Assembly (NCBI RefSeq): GCF_009765865.1
Contig: NZ_LMUQ01000084.1
Span: 268,188-332,187 of the forward strand
Length of the DNA: 64,000 nt
Source of the DNA: Acidisoma sp. L85
GTDB taxonomy: Bacteria > Pseudomonadota > Alphaproteobacteria > Acetobacterales > Acetobacteraceae
Direction: 5' to 3'
Below, piece after piece: positions 10,379-18,625 of the stretch (position 1 is the first letter of the stretch; each line of letters opens with the position of its first letter). The translations under genes were made by a program, and so were the position numbers. Below the pieces are notes generated by a model, which was given only the letters and a program-made list of their open reading frames with translations, did no database searches and was not told where the DNA came from.

Positions 10379-11077
10379 TCAGGATCCCGCGCCGTTGAGC
10401 CGTGCCGCTCCAAGGATGCGGCCATCGCCAGCCTGTAGCAGTACGGCGAATTCTTCCCCCGCCGGCGTCGCATGTTGTAGTTCAAGCGCGGCGCCGGTCC
10501 ATTTTCCAGCCACATCCAAGGATCTGACGATATTGGACTCCAGCACAGTGCGCCCGCCATTCTCGCCTCTCGCGATAGGCGTTCGGTGGTGAGAGTCGAA
10601 CCCGATCAACACGACCGTGCCGCGCCCTGTTCCCTGAGCGATCGAGATGGTTAGGGTCTCCCCCGTGCGGGCCAGCCGAAGCGGAACACTCGGGGCATTT
10701 GCGGCGCGGGAGATCTCGTCAAGCCCTTCCGCGCGATCCGAGCCGACGAAGGCATGCACGCCACCAACCACCATTTCCGGCGTATAGACTTGCCCATCGC
10801 CAAGCCTACTCGCGTAGTCCTGTTGCCGGCTCGTGGCCGCTTGCAGCGAATACGGATCCTTCCAACCCAAATTATCCCAATAGGTGATGTGAAACGCCAA
10901 TGGCAGCACATCACGCCGTTGCCGCGCGAGGTCAGTCAGAAACGCATCCGCGGGCGGGCAGGAGGAACAGCCCTGAGACGTGAAGAGCTCAACGACAACC
11001 GGTGCCTTCTGAGCGAAGCAACCTGTCGCGGGAACCGCGAAAAGTCCCAGCCCCGCCAGAAGAAGAACAGCACGCAT
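10379..11077 (-). CDS. DUF1223 family secreted thioredoxin-like protein
   Basis: Exported protein of 232 residues with a thioredoxin-like fold. A signal peptide (MRAVLLLAGLGLFAVPATG) is followed by VVVELFTSQGCSSCPPADAF with a CxxC redox pair at about residues 37 and 40. ITYWDNLGWKDP and GQVYTPEMVVGG are also typical of DUF1223. Its reaction is not established. It is the third gene of a leftward unit with msrB and msrA, 24 bp after msrA, which suggests it supplies or relays electrons for periplasmic methionine-sulfoxide repair. That role is inference from context. Confidence 0.82.
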   Translation of the reverse strand: MRAVLLLAGLGLFAVPATGCFAQKAPVVVELFTSQGCSSCPPADAFLTDLARQRRDVLPLAFHITYWDNLGWKDPYSLQAATSRQQDYASRLGDGQVYTPEMVVGGVHAFVGSDRAEGLDEISRAANAPSVPLRLARTGETLTISIAQGTGRGTVVLIGFDSHHRTPIARGENGGRTVLESNIVRSLDVAGKWTGAALELQHATPAGEEFAVLLQAGDGRILGAARLNGAGS

Positions 11078-11101
11078 GCTTCCTAATCCCGCGTGCAGAT
11101 C

Positions 11102-11839
11102 TCAGGACTTTCCAGTATTGGCGATCAAGACCGGGCTCGTCGAGAAATGCTCCGGAAACACCTTGCTCAGGGCTTCGATCTTTGGCAGGTCAAAGGTGCT
11201 GATATATCCGCTGTCGGGATGCAGCGTTAGATAGTTCTGGTGATAGCCCTCGGCTTTGTAGAAGCCCGTGTCATGGCCGACAATCGTCGCGATGGGCGCG
11301 GAAAACACTTTCGCTTGGTCGAGCTGCGCGATGTAGAGCTTCGCGACTTGCGCTTGTTCCGGCGTCGTCGTGAAGATCTCTGACCTGTACTGCGTGCCCG
11401 TATCCGGCGACTGCTGATCGACCTGAGTCGGATCGGAGACGACCGAGAAGAAAATCTGCAAAAGCTGCTCGTAGGACACGACTTTCGGATCGAAGGTCAC
11501 CCGCACGGATTCCGCGTGGCCGGTCGTGCCCGTGCTCACCGTTTCGTATTGCGCGGTATCCGCTTTGCCGCCGTCGTAGCCAGACATCGCCTCCGTCACG
11601 CCTTTGACGTGCTGGAATGTCCCCTGCACGCCCCAGAAGCAGCCGCCCGCGAAGACAACCGTCTCGGAAGACGCCGTGCTCGCCGGTTCACTGACCGCGG
11701 GGAGGGGAAGCCGCTGGTCGAGATCGGCCGCGCGGGCCGTCAGGAACTGACCCGAACCGAAAGCAGCAACCAGAAGCGCGCCCAGGCCAACAGCCGCCGA
11801 GCGCGCCGGGGATGCCTTTACCATGGAAATGATCGACAC
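11102..11839 (-). CDS. msrA: Peptide-methionine (S)-S-oxide reductase, exported
   Basis: Reduces the S form of methionine sulfoxide in oxidised proteins. The catalytic motif VVFAGGCFWGVQ places the nucleophilic Cys near residue 67; conserved GYDGG, GHAESVRVTFDP and QYRSEIF follow. The 245-residue length exceeds cytosolic MsrA because of an N-terminal hydrophobic segment (AAVGLGALLVAAFGSG), which suggests export or membrane anchoring. It lies 12 bp downstream of msrB and 24 bp upstream of the CxxC protein gene, all expressed from the SigF-type promoter at 12372-12397. It therefore probably acts in the periplasm as part of an oxidative-stress repair set. Confidence 0.93.
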   Translation of the reverse strand: MSIISMVKASPARSAAVGLGALLVAAFGSGQFLTARAADLDQRLPLPAVSEPASTASSETVVFAGGCFWGVQGTFQHVKGVTEAMSGYDGGKADTAQYETVSTGTTGHAESVRVTFDPKVVSYEQLLQIFFSVVSDPTQVDQQSPDTGTQYRSEIFTTTPEQAQVAKLYIAQLDQAKVFSAPIATIVGHDTGFYKAEGYHQNYLTLHPDSGYISTFDLPKIEALSKVFPEHFSTSPVLIANTGKS

Positions 11840-11851
11840 GATCTTGGTCCT

Positions 11852-12334
11852 TTACGCCGGTTTGAAGGTAAGCGCGACGCCGTCCATGCAATAGCGCAGG
11901 CCGGTGGGCTTCGGTCCGTCCGTGAAGACATGGCCGAGATGGCCGCCGCAACGTTTGCAATGGACTTCGTCGCGGTCCATGCCGAAGCTGGTGTCAGTTG
12001 ACGTCGCGACCGCGTTCGTCAGCGGCTGCCAGAAACTCGGCCAGCCCGTGTGGCTGTCGAATTTTGTCGCCGAGGAATAGAGCGGCAGGGCGCAGCCGGC
12101 GCAGTTATAGACGCCCTTCCTCGTCTCGAGGTCGAGCGGGCTAGAAAACGGTGCCTCGGTGCCTTGGTGTCGAAGGACGTCATAGGCGGCCGGGCTGAGC
12201 ATGGCCCGCCATTCCTGGTCGGTATGCGTCACCTCGAACGTCGCCGCCAATGCGGGTTTCCGCCGCGGCAGCCCGATAAGCACCCCCAGGCCGGCAAGCG
12301 CCGTCGCTCCGAAGATCGCCCGTCTGGTCACCAT
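11852..12334 (-). CDS. msrB: Peptide-methionine (R)-S-oxide reductase, TAT-exported
   Basis: Reduces the R form of methionine sulfoxide. Two zinc CxxC pairs (CAGC at about 78-81 and CKRC at 126-129), HTGWPSFW and the catalytic Cys149 in LRYCMDG are present. The 160-residue protein starts with a twin-arginine-like signal (MVTRRAIFGATALAGLG), consistent with folding around zinc before export. It is first in the leftward msrB-msrA-DUF1223 unit. The start ATG is about 30 nt downstream of the expected start point of the GTAACC-N16-CGAA promoter and has AGGGAG upstream. Confidence 0.94.
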   Translation of the reverse strand: MVTRRAIFGATALAGLGVLIGLPRRKPALAATFEVTHTDQEWRAMLSPAAYDVLRHQGTEAPFSSPLDLETRKGVYNCAGCALPLYSSATKFDSHTGWPSFWQPLTNAVATSTDTSFGMDRDEVHCKRCGGHLGHVFTDGPKPTGLRYCMDGVALTFKPA

Positions 12335-12371
12335 GTCCGCGTCTCCCTGCTAGAGTGTATCCGCTATCTCA

Positions 12372-12397
12372 TTCGTGGCCGTTGGCGCTCGGGTTAC
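12372..12397 (-). promoter_or_regulatory. ECF (SigF-type) promoter of the msrB-msrA operon
   Basis: Read on the minus strand: GTAACC (12397-12392), 16 bp, then CGAA (12375-12372). Flanking bases also agree with the sigma-gene promoter at 8860-8885 (GTGTAACCC and CGAATGAGA in both). This links the operon to the neighbouring sigma factor. Confidence 0.75.
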
Positions 12398-12528
12398 ACC
12401 CGTCGGGCGTCGTAAAGAGCCTACGTCCGGATCACTCGGGCGGATGCTCAGAACCCCGCGAGCCTTGCGCCAACGTTAGATCTGCCAGAGGTTTTCCGGG
12501 TGGCACTTTACAGTATGGGGTCCCCGCC

Positions 12529-13311
12529 GTGTCCGAGTCTGAAGCGATACCGAATCCCTATAGAGTCGATGGCCTCGTAGCGGTGGTTACCGGCGGCGCG
12601 AACGGCATTGGTCTCGCGACCGGCAAAGTTTTGGCGTCGCTGGGCTGTCGGGTCGTATTGGCGGACCGTGACGGAGACGCCGCGATGAGTGCTGCGTCGG
12701 AGATCGGGTCGGATTTCGCCACGGGTCTTGAACTGGACGTCACGGACGAAGCCGGTATCGAGACCGCCTTCGCGGAGATCGGATCGCGGGAAGGGCGGTT
12801 CGACATCCTGGTCAATAACGCCGGCCGGGTTATCCGCCGGCCGTCGCTTGAACTCGCGCTTGACGATTGGAACGCGGTGGTCGCCGTCAATATGACAGGC
12901 GTGTTTTTATGCGCGCGGGCTGCCGCCGGCCAGATGATCAAAAGCGGCTTCGGGGGCGCGATCGTCAACACCGCTTCGATTTTGGGTCTGTCAGGTGGCG
13001 GCCTCTATCCGAATATTTCCTACCAGACGACCAAGGGCGCTGTAGTGAATATGACGCGTGCTTTGGCGGTGGAATGGGCGCCTCACAAGATTCGCGTCAA
13101 CGCCGTCGCGCCGACCTGGACGCGCACGGCCTTCATTGGCGAGCTCGAACAGAATCCTGATCTGATGCGCCGGATTCGCGAAGTGACGCCGCTTGGTCGC
13201 CTCGCCGAGCCAGAGGAAGTCGCGCATGCCATCGCTTTCCTGGCGAGCCCCGGGGCGGCGATGATTACCGGGCATACGCTCGCCGTCGATGGCGGCTTTC
13301 TCGCCCAATAG
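12529..13311 (+). CDS. Short-chain dehydrogenase/reductase
   Basis: NAD(P)-dependent SDR of 260 residues, classical type. It has a nucleotide-binding VVTGGANGIGLATG, an NNAGR stretch, the catalytic Ser in NTASILGLSGG, a YQTTKGAVVN (YxxxK) active site and a C-terminal ITGHTLAVDGGF, which is typical of sugar-acid and polyol dehydrogenases. Substrate is unknown. The GTG at 12529 is the best start, although its ribosome-binding site is weak and the frame is open further upstream. It is the first gene of a rightward cluster (SDR, GntR regulator, PLP enzyme, ABC importer), so it probably oxidises the imported compound. Confidence 0.85.
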   Translation: MSESEAIPNPYRVDGLVAVVTGGANGIGLATGKVLASLGCRVVLADRDGDAAMSAASEIGSDFATGLELDVTDEAGIETAFAEIGSREGRFDILVNNAGRVIRRPSLELALDDWNAVVAVNMTGVFLCARAAAGQMIKSGFGGAIVNTASILGLSGGGLYPNISYQTTKGAVVNMTRALAVEWAPHKIRVNAVAPTWTRTAFIGELEQNPDLMRRIREVTPLGRLAEPEEVAHAIAFLASPGAAMITGHTLAVDGGFLAQ

Positions 13312-13365
13312 GGCACGGACGAAGGAGGGCCGGGGAGTTGACGCCGCCTTCCGGTTGATCCAACC

Positions 13366-14136
13366 TTGGTCGGGTTGTCGGACCAATTTTGGCGGGAGGC
13401 TGGTATTAGCGATTTCGCCTTGGCGCCGATCCGGCCGCAAACTCGCGACCAGGCGGTCCTGACATCGCTCGCCGCTTTCATTGCCTCGGCCGGACTTTCG
13501 CCCGGCGCGCGCTTGCCCACCGAGCGCGCGCTTGCCGAGAAGCTGGCGGTGAGCCGGGGGACAATTCGCGAGGCGCTCAAGCGCTGGGAAAGCCTGGGCG
13601 TCATCGACATGAGGAAGGGGTCCGGAACCTTTCTTCTGCGCGCCATCTCGCCCGACAGCCTCCACTTGCCGCTCACTCTACCGGGTCATGATCTCCAGAG
13701 CCTGCTACATATGCTGGAGGTTCGCCGCGCCCTTGAGGCGGAGGCCGCCGCGATATGCGCGGAGCGGGCAAGTGCCGGGGAACTGGCTCTTATCCGAGAC
13801 CGGCTCGACCGGATGGAGCCGGTCTTCTTCCAGCCCGGAGAGGTGTCGACGCAATCCGATTGGGAGTTTCATCAGGCCATCATCACGAGCGCGGCCAATC
13901 CGCTCATCACCCAGATGTTGGGCGCGATGCGCGACCTTATGCATCGGTTTTGGGAGCATCCTCTGGGCATGGCGGATTTCGGCCATGCGAGCTTCCCCTT
14001 CCATCGCACGATATTCCAGGCGATCGCGCGCGGCGACGCTACGGGCGCCCGGGAAGAGACATTCAAGCTGCTGGAGACCGTGCGGCACGATCTGATGCGC
14101 GGCGCCACAATGCGAAAAGTCGAGATCGATGGCTGA
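13366..14136 (+). CDS. GntR family regulator, FadR/FCD type
   Basis: DNA-binding transcription regulator of 256 residues. The N-terminal winged helix contains SPGARLPTERALAEKLAVSR and GTIREALKRWESLGVIDMRK (about residues 45-85). The C-terminal all-helical FCD ligand domain has LEVRRALEAEAAAICAERA, FHQAIITSAANPLI and HRTIFQAIARGDATGARE. FCD regulators usually sense carboxylates or sugar acids through a metal site, and the Asp/His residues fit. The start is a TTG; the first residues are uncertain. The 3' end overlaps the next gene by 8 bp. It probably controls the operon it sits in. Confidence 0.85.
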   Translation: MVGLSDQFWREAGISDFALAPIRPQTRDQAVLTSLAAFIASAGLSPGARLPTERALAEKLAVSRGTIREALKRWESLGVIDMRKGSGTFLLRAISPDSLHLPLTLPGHDLQSLLHMLEVRRALEAEAAAICAERASAGELALIRDRLDRMEPVFFQPGEVSTQSDWEFHQAIITSAANPLITQMLGAMRDLMHRFWEHPLGMADFGHASFPFHRTIFQAIARGDATGAREETFKLLETVRHDLMRGATMRKVEIDG

Positions 14137-15343
14137 CATGCCGCTAAGCGAAACGACGAAGGTTTCCAGCGTGCCAGATCGCACTGCCGTTCTTGAGCGG
14201 GCGGCAACCCTACTGGCGCATGACGAGAACCTGCCGTTCGACCCCGTCGTTCCGCCGATTTACCAATCGTCGCTCTTTACCTTCCGCAGTTACCAAGAAA
14301 TGGAAGACGCCTTCGCCGGCCGGATCAGCCGCCCGATCTACAGCCGCGGAGACAATCCCACGGTCATGGAATTCGAGCGCCGCGTCGCCGCGCTCGAGGG
14401 AACCGAGGCGGCGCGAGCCTTCTCCTCGGGCATGGGCGCCATCAGCGCCACTGTGCTCGCTTTCGTCAGCAGCGGCGACCGCATCCTTTCGGCCCGACAC
14501 ATCTATGGCGATACTTTCAGGCTGTTTCAGCGCCTGCTGCCCCGCTTCGGCATCACCGTGGATTATGTCGATGCGACAGATCCCGAGTCGGTGGCGGCAC
14601 AGCTACCGGGCGCTCGTCTTCTCTATCTGGAGAGCCCGAGCTCGAATGTTTTCGAGCTGCAGGAATTGCCTCGGCTTGCGGCTCTGGCTCGGTCCCACGG
14701 AGTCCTTACAGCAGTCGATAATTCCTGGGCGACCCCGCTATTTCAGCAGCCCGCGCGACACGGCATTGATCTCGTGCTGCATTCCGCATCGAAATACCTC
14801 GGAGGGCATTCGGATACGGTCGCCGGTGTCGTGGCCGGCGGCGCCGAGCTTATCCGGCGGGTGAATGAAACCACCTATTCGATGTTTGGCGCCAAGCTCT
14901 CGCCCTTTGAGGCATGGTTGTTGCTGCGGGGCCTGCGTAGTCTGCCACTGCGGCTGCAACGTCACGAGTCAAGCGGGCTGCGCATCGCGGCGCAGTTGCG
15001 CGACCATCCGTCGGTTCTTCGCGTCATGCATCCGGCTTTCTCGAATCATCCGGGCGGGGCGACGTTGCTGGGCTCGACCGGGCTCTTTTCCTTCGAGGCC
15101 AATAGCACGATCGACGTTCCGGCCTTCGTCGATGCTCTCACGCTGTTTCGCATTGGTGTAAGCTGGGGCGGCCATGAGAGCCTGGTCGTGCCCGCGCTGG
15201 CGACCCTGCAGCAAACGCCAGGATCTAATTCGCTGTCGTATTTCGGGGTTACCGAGGGAACGATCCGCCTGCATGTCGGTCTAGAGGATCCGGCGGCTTT
15301 ATGGGCTGATCTCGAGCAAGCGCTGCTCAAAGCGCGACGTTAA
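14129..15343 (+). CDS. Cys/Met-metabolism PLP-dependent lyase/transferase
   Basis: Fold-type I PLP enzyme of the cystathionine gamma-synthase/beta-lyase family, 404 residues. It shows PPIYQSSLFTF, a YSRGDNPTVMEFERRVAALE pattern, SSGMGAISAT, the PLP-binding DNSWATP and the Schiff-base Lys in LHSASKYLGGHSD. The C-terminal SWGGHESLVVP and IRLHVGLEDP also fit. It most resembles beta-lyase-type members that remove a thiol or other leaving group, but the exact reaction cannot be read from sequence. Its place between an FCD regulator and a sugar-type importer is unusual and suggests the imported solute contains an amino-acid or thioether part. The start overlaps the regulator gene. Confidence 0.85.
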   Translation: MADMPLSETTKVSSVPDRTAVLERAATLLAHDENLPFDPVVPPIYQSSLFTFRSYQEMEDAFAGRISRPIYSRGDNPTVMEFERRVAALEGTEAARAFSSGMGAISATVLAFVSSGDRILSARHIYGDTFRLFQRLLPRFGITVDYVDATDPESVAAQLPGARLLYLESPSSNVFELQELPRLAALARSHGVLTAVDNSWATPLFQQPARHGIDLVLHSASKYLGGHSDTVAGVVAGGAELIRRVNETTYSMFGAKLSPFEAWLLLRGLRSLPLRLQRHESSGLRIAAQLRDHPSVLRVMHPAFSNHPGGATLLGSTGLFSFEANSTIDVPAFVDALTLFRIGVSWGGHESLVVPALATLQQTPGSNSLSYFGVTEGTIRLHVGLEDPAALWADLEQALLKARR

Positions 15344-15356
15344 AATGGGGGAAAAG

Positions 15357-16661
15357 ATGACCAGAACGACCAGCAAGCTCCGCAGTCTATGCGCGAAGGC
15401 GGCTGCCGCCGCCCTTGTGGTGGGGATGTTCGCGGGAACCGCCTGGGCTGATACCACGCTGAAGGTCGTGGAGGTCATTCCAAGCCCCGCCCGAACGGCA
15501 CTGCTTCAGCAGCAGTTCGCGGCCTTCGAGAAGGCCAATCCTGGCGTGCATGTTCAGCTGACTTCTCTGCCCTGGGGCGAGGCCTTCGAGAAGTTCCTCA
15601 ATATGGTTCAGGCCGGCGATACTCCCGACATCGTGGAGATGCCGGATCGCTGGCTCGGGCTTTATGCCAATAACGATCAGCTCCTCGATCTCGGGTCTTA
15701 CCTGAAGGCTTCGCCGGATCTCGCCACGCTGAGCGATCGTGCGAAGCAATTCGGCTCCGCCGTGCATGGCACGCTCTATGAGATTCCCTACGGCTTCTAT
15801 GTGCGCGGCCTGTTCTGGAACAAGAAGCTTTTCGCCCAGGCCGGTCTCACGGCACCCCCCGCGACCCTTGATGACTTTGTCGCTGACAGCAAGAAGATTT
15901 CGGCCATTCCCGGCAAATACGGCTATTGCCTGCGCGGTGGTCCGGGCGGGTTCTCCGGCATCACGATGTTCATGAACACGATGGATGGCAAGCCGGGCTA
16001 TTTCAACAAAGACGGCAGCTCGACCTTCAGTGATGCAGGCTCTGTGCAGGGCCTGGAATTGCTGGCGCAGATGTACAAAGACGGCTCGGCTCCGAAGGAT
16101 AGCGTGAACTGGGGCTTCAACGAAATCGTGGCGGGGTTCTATTCGGGCACCTGCGCCATGCTGGACCAGGACCCTGACGCTCTGATCGGCATCGCGGACA
16201 AAATGGCACCGGATGATTTCGCGGTGGCACCCATCCCGGTCGGGCCCAGCGGCAAAGCCTTCCCGACCCTTGGCTACGGCGGCTGGGCGATCTTCGCCAG
16301 TTCGGAAAAGAAAGACGACGCATGGAAGCTGCTATCGTTCATGGTGTCGCCGGCGAATAACCTGGCCTGGTCGAAGGTCGTCGGCACCCTGCCCGTGCAT
16401 AAGAACGCCGAGCAGAACGCCTATTTCGCGAGTGACAAGTTCAAGGGCTGGTTCGCTGAACTCAACGACACGACGAAATACGAGATGGTGACGCCGCCGA
16501 CCTATCTGGAGGGTTTCGGCGATCTTTACGATAACATCTCGATCAAGACGTTCCAGCAAGTTCTGCTGGGACAACGGACCGCAAAGGATGTGGCGGACCA
16601 GTGGGCGGCCTATCTGGTCGATCAGCTGAAAGCCTATAAGGCGAAGAAGGGTCAAAACTGA
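15357..16661 (+). CDS. ABC transporter sugar-type solute-binding protein
   Basis: Periplasmic binding protein of the family 1 (MalE/UgpB-like) type, 434 residues. The signal peptide ends near GTAWA and the mature start is DTTLKVVEVIPSPART. Conserved features include FEKANPGVHVQLTSLPWGEA, GDTPDIVEMPDRWLGLYA, IPYGFYVRGLFWNKKLF and the C-terminal PPTYLEGFGDLYDNIS. It delivers an uncharacterised solute to the two permeases just downstream. The ATG at 15357 follows GGGGGA; the ATG at 15345 is an alternative. No ATPase gene lies in this operon, so an ATPase encoded elsewhere (one of the UgpC/MsmK types in this window could serve) must complete it. Confidence 0.9.
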   Translation: MTRTTSKLRSLCAKAAAAALVVGMFAGTAWADTTLKVVEVIPSPARTALLQQQFAAFEKANPGVHVQLTSLPWGEAFEKFLNMVQAGDTPDIVEMPDRWLGLYANNDQLLDLGSYLKASPDLATLSDRAKQFGSAVHGTLYEIPYGFYVRGLFWNKKLFAQAGLTAPPATLDDFVADSKKISAIPGKYGYCLRGGPGGFSGITMFMNTMDGKPGYFNKDGSSTFSDAGSVQGLELLAQMYKDGSAPKDSVNWGFNEIVAGFYSGTCAMLDQDPDALIGIADKMAPDDFAVAPIPVGPSGKAFPTLGYGGWAIFASSEKKDDAWKLLSFMVSPANNLAWSKVVGTLPVHKNAEQNAYFASDKFKGWFAELNDTTKYEMVTPPTYLEGFGDLYDNISIKTFQQVLLGQRTAKDVADQWAAYLVDQLKAYKAKKGQN

Positions 16662-16668
16662 GCGCCCG

Positions 16669-17592
16669 ATGTCTGTGACATTGAGCCAGGGCCGCGATGC
16701 GCACCGACCCTCCTTGGGTCGGGCTTTTCGCCGGGCGATCGAGCCCTGGCTCTATATCACTCCGGCGCTGACGATCCTGTTGTTGGTCTTGCTGATCCCG
16801 CTTGTCGTGGGCATTGGCTATTCCTTCCGCAGGTTCACGGCCTTCCGATCCGAATATGTCGGCTTGGATCAGTATCGCCGCATGCTGGGCGATCCGGCTT
16901 TAGGCCAGGCGCTGGTCAATACCGTTTGGTGGACCGCCGGCAGCCTGGTGTTGCAATTCGCTCTAGGTCTTGCCCTAGCACTGCTGCTGAACCGAGATTT
17001 TCGCGGCCGGAAATTCGTGCAAGCGGTTGTCTTCCTCCCCTGGGCAGTGCCGAGTTTCCTGGCGGGCCTTACCTGGGCGTGGCTGTTCAATCCGGTGATC
17101 GGCCCATTGCCCCACTGGCTATTTCACCTCGGCGTGCAGGCGCAGCCGACGAATATTCTGTCGGATCCAGCAACCGCGATGTGGGGGCCGATCCTCGCGA
17201 ATGTCTGGTTCGGTGTGCCGTTCTTCGCCATCACCCTGCTGGCCGCGCTGAAATCCATTCCCAACGAGCTTTACGAGGCGGCGGCGCTCGACGGCGCAAG
17301 CGTCCTGCAGCGCTTCACCTGGCTGACGATCCCGTTTCTGGCGCCCACGATCGCTATAACCGTCATGCTGCGAACGATCTGGATTGCTACCTTCGCCGAT
17401 CTGATATTCGTGATGACGGGCGGCGGCCCGGCCGGTTCCACGAATACCATCGCGACCTATGTCTATGTCAGCGCCTTCCGCGCGATGGACAAGGGATATG
17501 CGTCGGCCGTCGCAGTGCTGCTGCTGGTGCTGCTGGTTCTCTATGCGCTCGTTCTGATCGGCATGCGCCGCCGGCTGCTGACCCAGCCATGA
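16669..17592 (+). CDS. ABC transporter permease, MalF-like
   Basis: Inner-membrane permease of 307 residues with six predicted transmembrane segments. The cytoplasmic EAA loop, ELYEAAALDGASVLQRFTWL, contacts the ATPase. It begins 7 bp after the binding-protein stop and overlaps the next permease as ATGA. It forms the heterodimeric channel of the importer with the MalG-like subunit. The segment GGGPAGSTNTIATYVYVSAF near the C-terminus is typical of carbohydrate permeases of the CUT1 group. Substrate is unknown. Confidence 0.9.
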   Translation: MSVTLSQGRDAHRPSLGRAFRRAIEPWLYITPALTILLLVLLIPLVVGIGYSFRRFTAFRSEYVGLDQYRRMLGDPALGQALVNTVWWTAGSLVLQFALGLALALLLNRDFRGRKFVQAVVFLPWAVPSFLAGLTWAWLFNPVIGPLPHWLFHLGVQAQPTNILSDPATAMWGPILANVWFGVPFFAITLLAALKSIPNELYEAAALDGASVLQRFTWLTIPFLAPTIAITVMLRTIWIATFADLIFVMTGGGPAGSTNTIATYVYVSAFRAMDKGYASAVAVLLLVLLVLYALVLIGMRRRLLTQP

Positions 17593-18437
17593 GCCGCGCG
17601 AGATACTCGCCAGGACGGATGCTCGGAGGCATCGGCTTCTATGCGGCGGTGACCGCCTTCGTGGTCTTCGCGCTGTTTCCAATCTATTGGACCCTGAAGA
17701 TATCGGTGACGCCCTCGTCGCTGCTCTATTCCGAGGGCATCACCGCCTGGCCGAGCAAGGCCACGTTGCATAATTATGCCAGCGTTTTGGCGGTGACGAA
17801 CTTTCCGCGCTACTTTCTCAACAGCATCGTGGTTTCAGTCTCGACCGCGGTGCTGGTGACGGTCATCGCCTCGGCCGCCGGATACGCTTTTTCGCGGTTT
17901 CGCTTTCGGGGGAAGAACGTCGTCGCCTTTCTGTTGCTTCTCACGCAGACCTTTCCGCTCGTTATGGTCATCCCGCCGATCTATCGCATCATGGGAAGCT
18001 TGCATCTGACGAACAGCCTCACCGGCCTCGTCATCATCTACGTCGCCTTCAACATTCCCTTCGCCACCTTCCTCATGCAGTCCTTCTGCGACGGGGTCCC
18101 TCGTGATCTTGAGGAGGCAGCACTTATCGACGGCTGCACGCGGCCGCAGGCGTTGATGCGGGTGGTTCTGCCGCTCACGCTCCCGGGCATGGGTGCGACC
18201 ATCGGGTTTGTCTTCACCGCGGCATGGAGCGAGTTGCTGTTCGCGCTCATGCTGATCGACGACGAAAACCGCAAGACTTTCGCGGTCGGGCTGCTGACCT
18301 TCATCGGCAAGTTTGACGTCGATTGGGGTCAGATGATGGCGGCGTCCATGCTCGGGCTGATTCCGGCGTGCCTATTTTTTGCGCTGTTGCAGCGCTACCT
18401 CGTGGCTGGGCTAACTGCGGGCGCCGTCAAAGGTTGA
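17589..18437 (+). CDS. ABC transporter permease, MalG-like
   Basis: Second permease of the CUT1-type importer, 282 residues with six membrane segments. The N-terminal FALFPIYWTLKISVTP and the EAA loop DLEEAALIDGCTRPQALMRV are typical, as is the ending GLTAGAVKG. The frame is open far upstream, but the ATG at 17589 overlaps the previous stop as ATGA and begins a normal MalG N-terminus, so the longer frame (from 16926) is an artefact. No ATPase gene follows, and the operon ends here. Confidence 0.9.
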   Translation: MSRARYSPGRMLGGIGFYAAVTAFVVFALFPIYWTLKISVTPSSLLYSEGITAWPSKATLHNYASVLAVTNFPRYFLNSIVVSVSTAVLVTVIASAAGYAFSRFRFRGKNVVAFLLLLTQTFPLVMVIPPIYRIMGSLHLTNSLTGLVIIYVAFNIPFATFLMQSFCDGVPRDLEEAALIDGCTRPQALMRVVLPLTLPGMGATIGFVFTAAWSELLFALMLIDDENRKTFAVGLLTFIGKFDVDWGQMMAASMLGLIPACLFFALLQRYLVAGLTAGAVKG

Positions 18438-18524
18438 GGGAGCCGGGCGAGGGCGTGCCTCGGGCCAAAGATCCTGATAACGCGGCAGCCCCGTACGGGA
18501 TGACCTAAACAAATCATAATCTTG

Positions 18525-18553
18525 TTGACGGTACCCAGGGCGGGCCGTAGCGT
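18525..18553 (+). promoter_or_regulatory. Candidate sigma-70 promoter of the ribose/fructose-type ABC operon
   Basis: TTGACG (18525-18530), 17 bp, TAGCGT (18548-18553), about 70 bp upstream of the binding-protein start. The surrounding sequence is locally AT-rich (AAATCATAATC just before). No clear operator palindrome is seen beside it. Confidence 0.5.
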
Positions 18554-18625
18554 TTTGGAAGGGGACGGGCCGCGCCAGGTTGATGCTCGGGCAACCGTCA
18601 GGGACGACCAGGAAAGGACACAAGA

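Noticed and set aside
16926..17588. Upstream extension of the MalG-like permease frame
   Set aside because: Out-of-frame reading of the MalF-like gene; the ATGA overlap at 17589 is the natural start.
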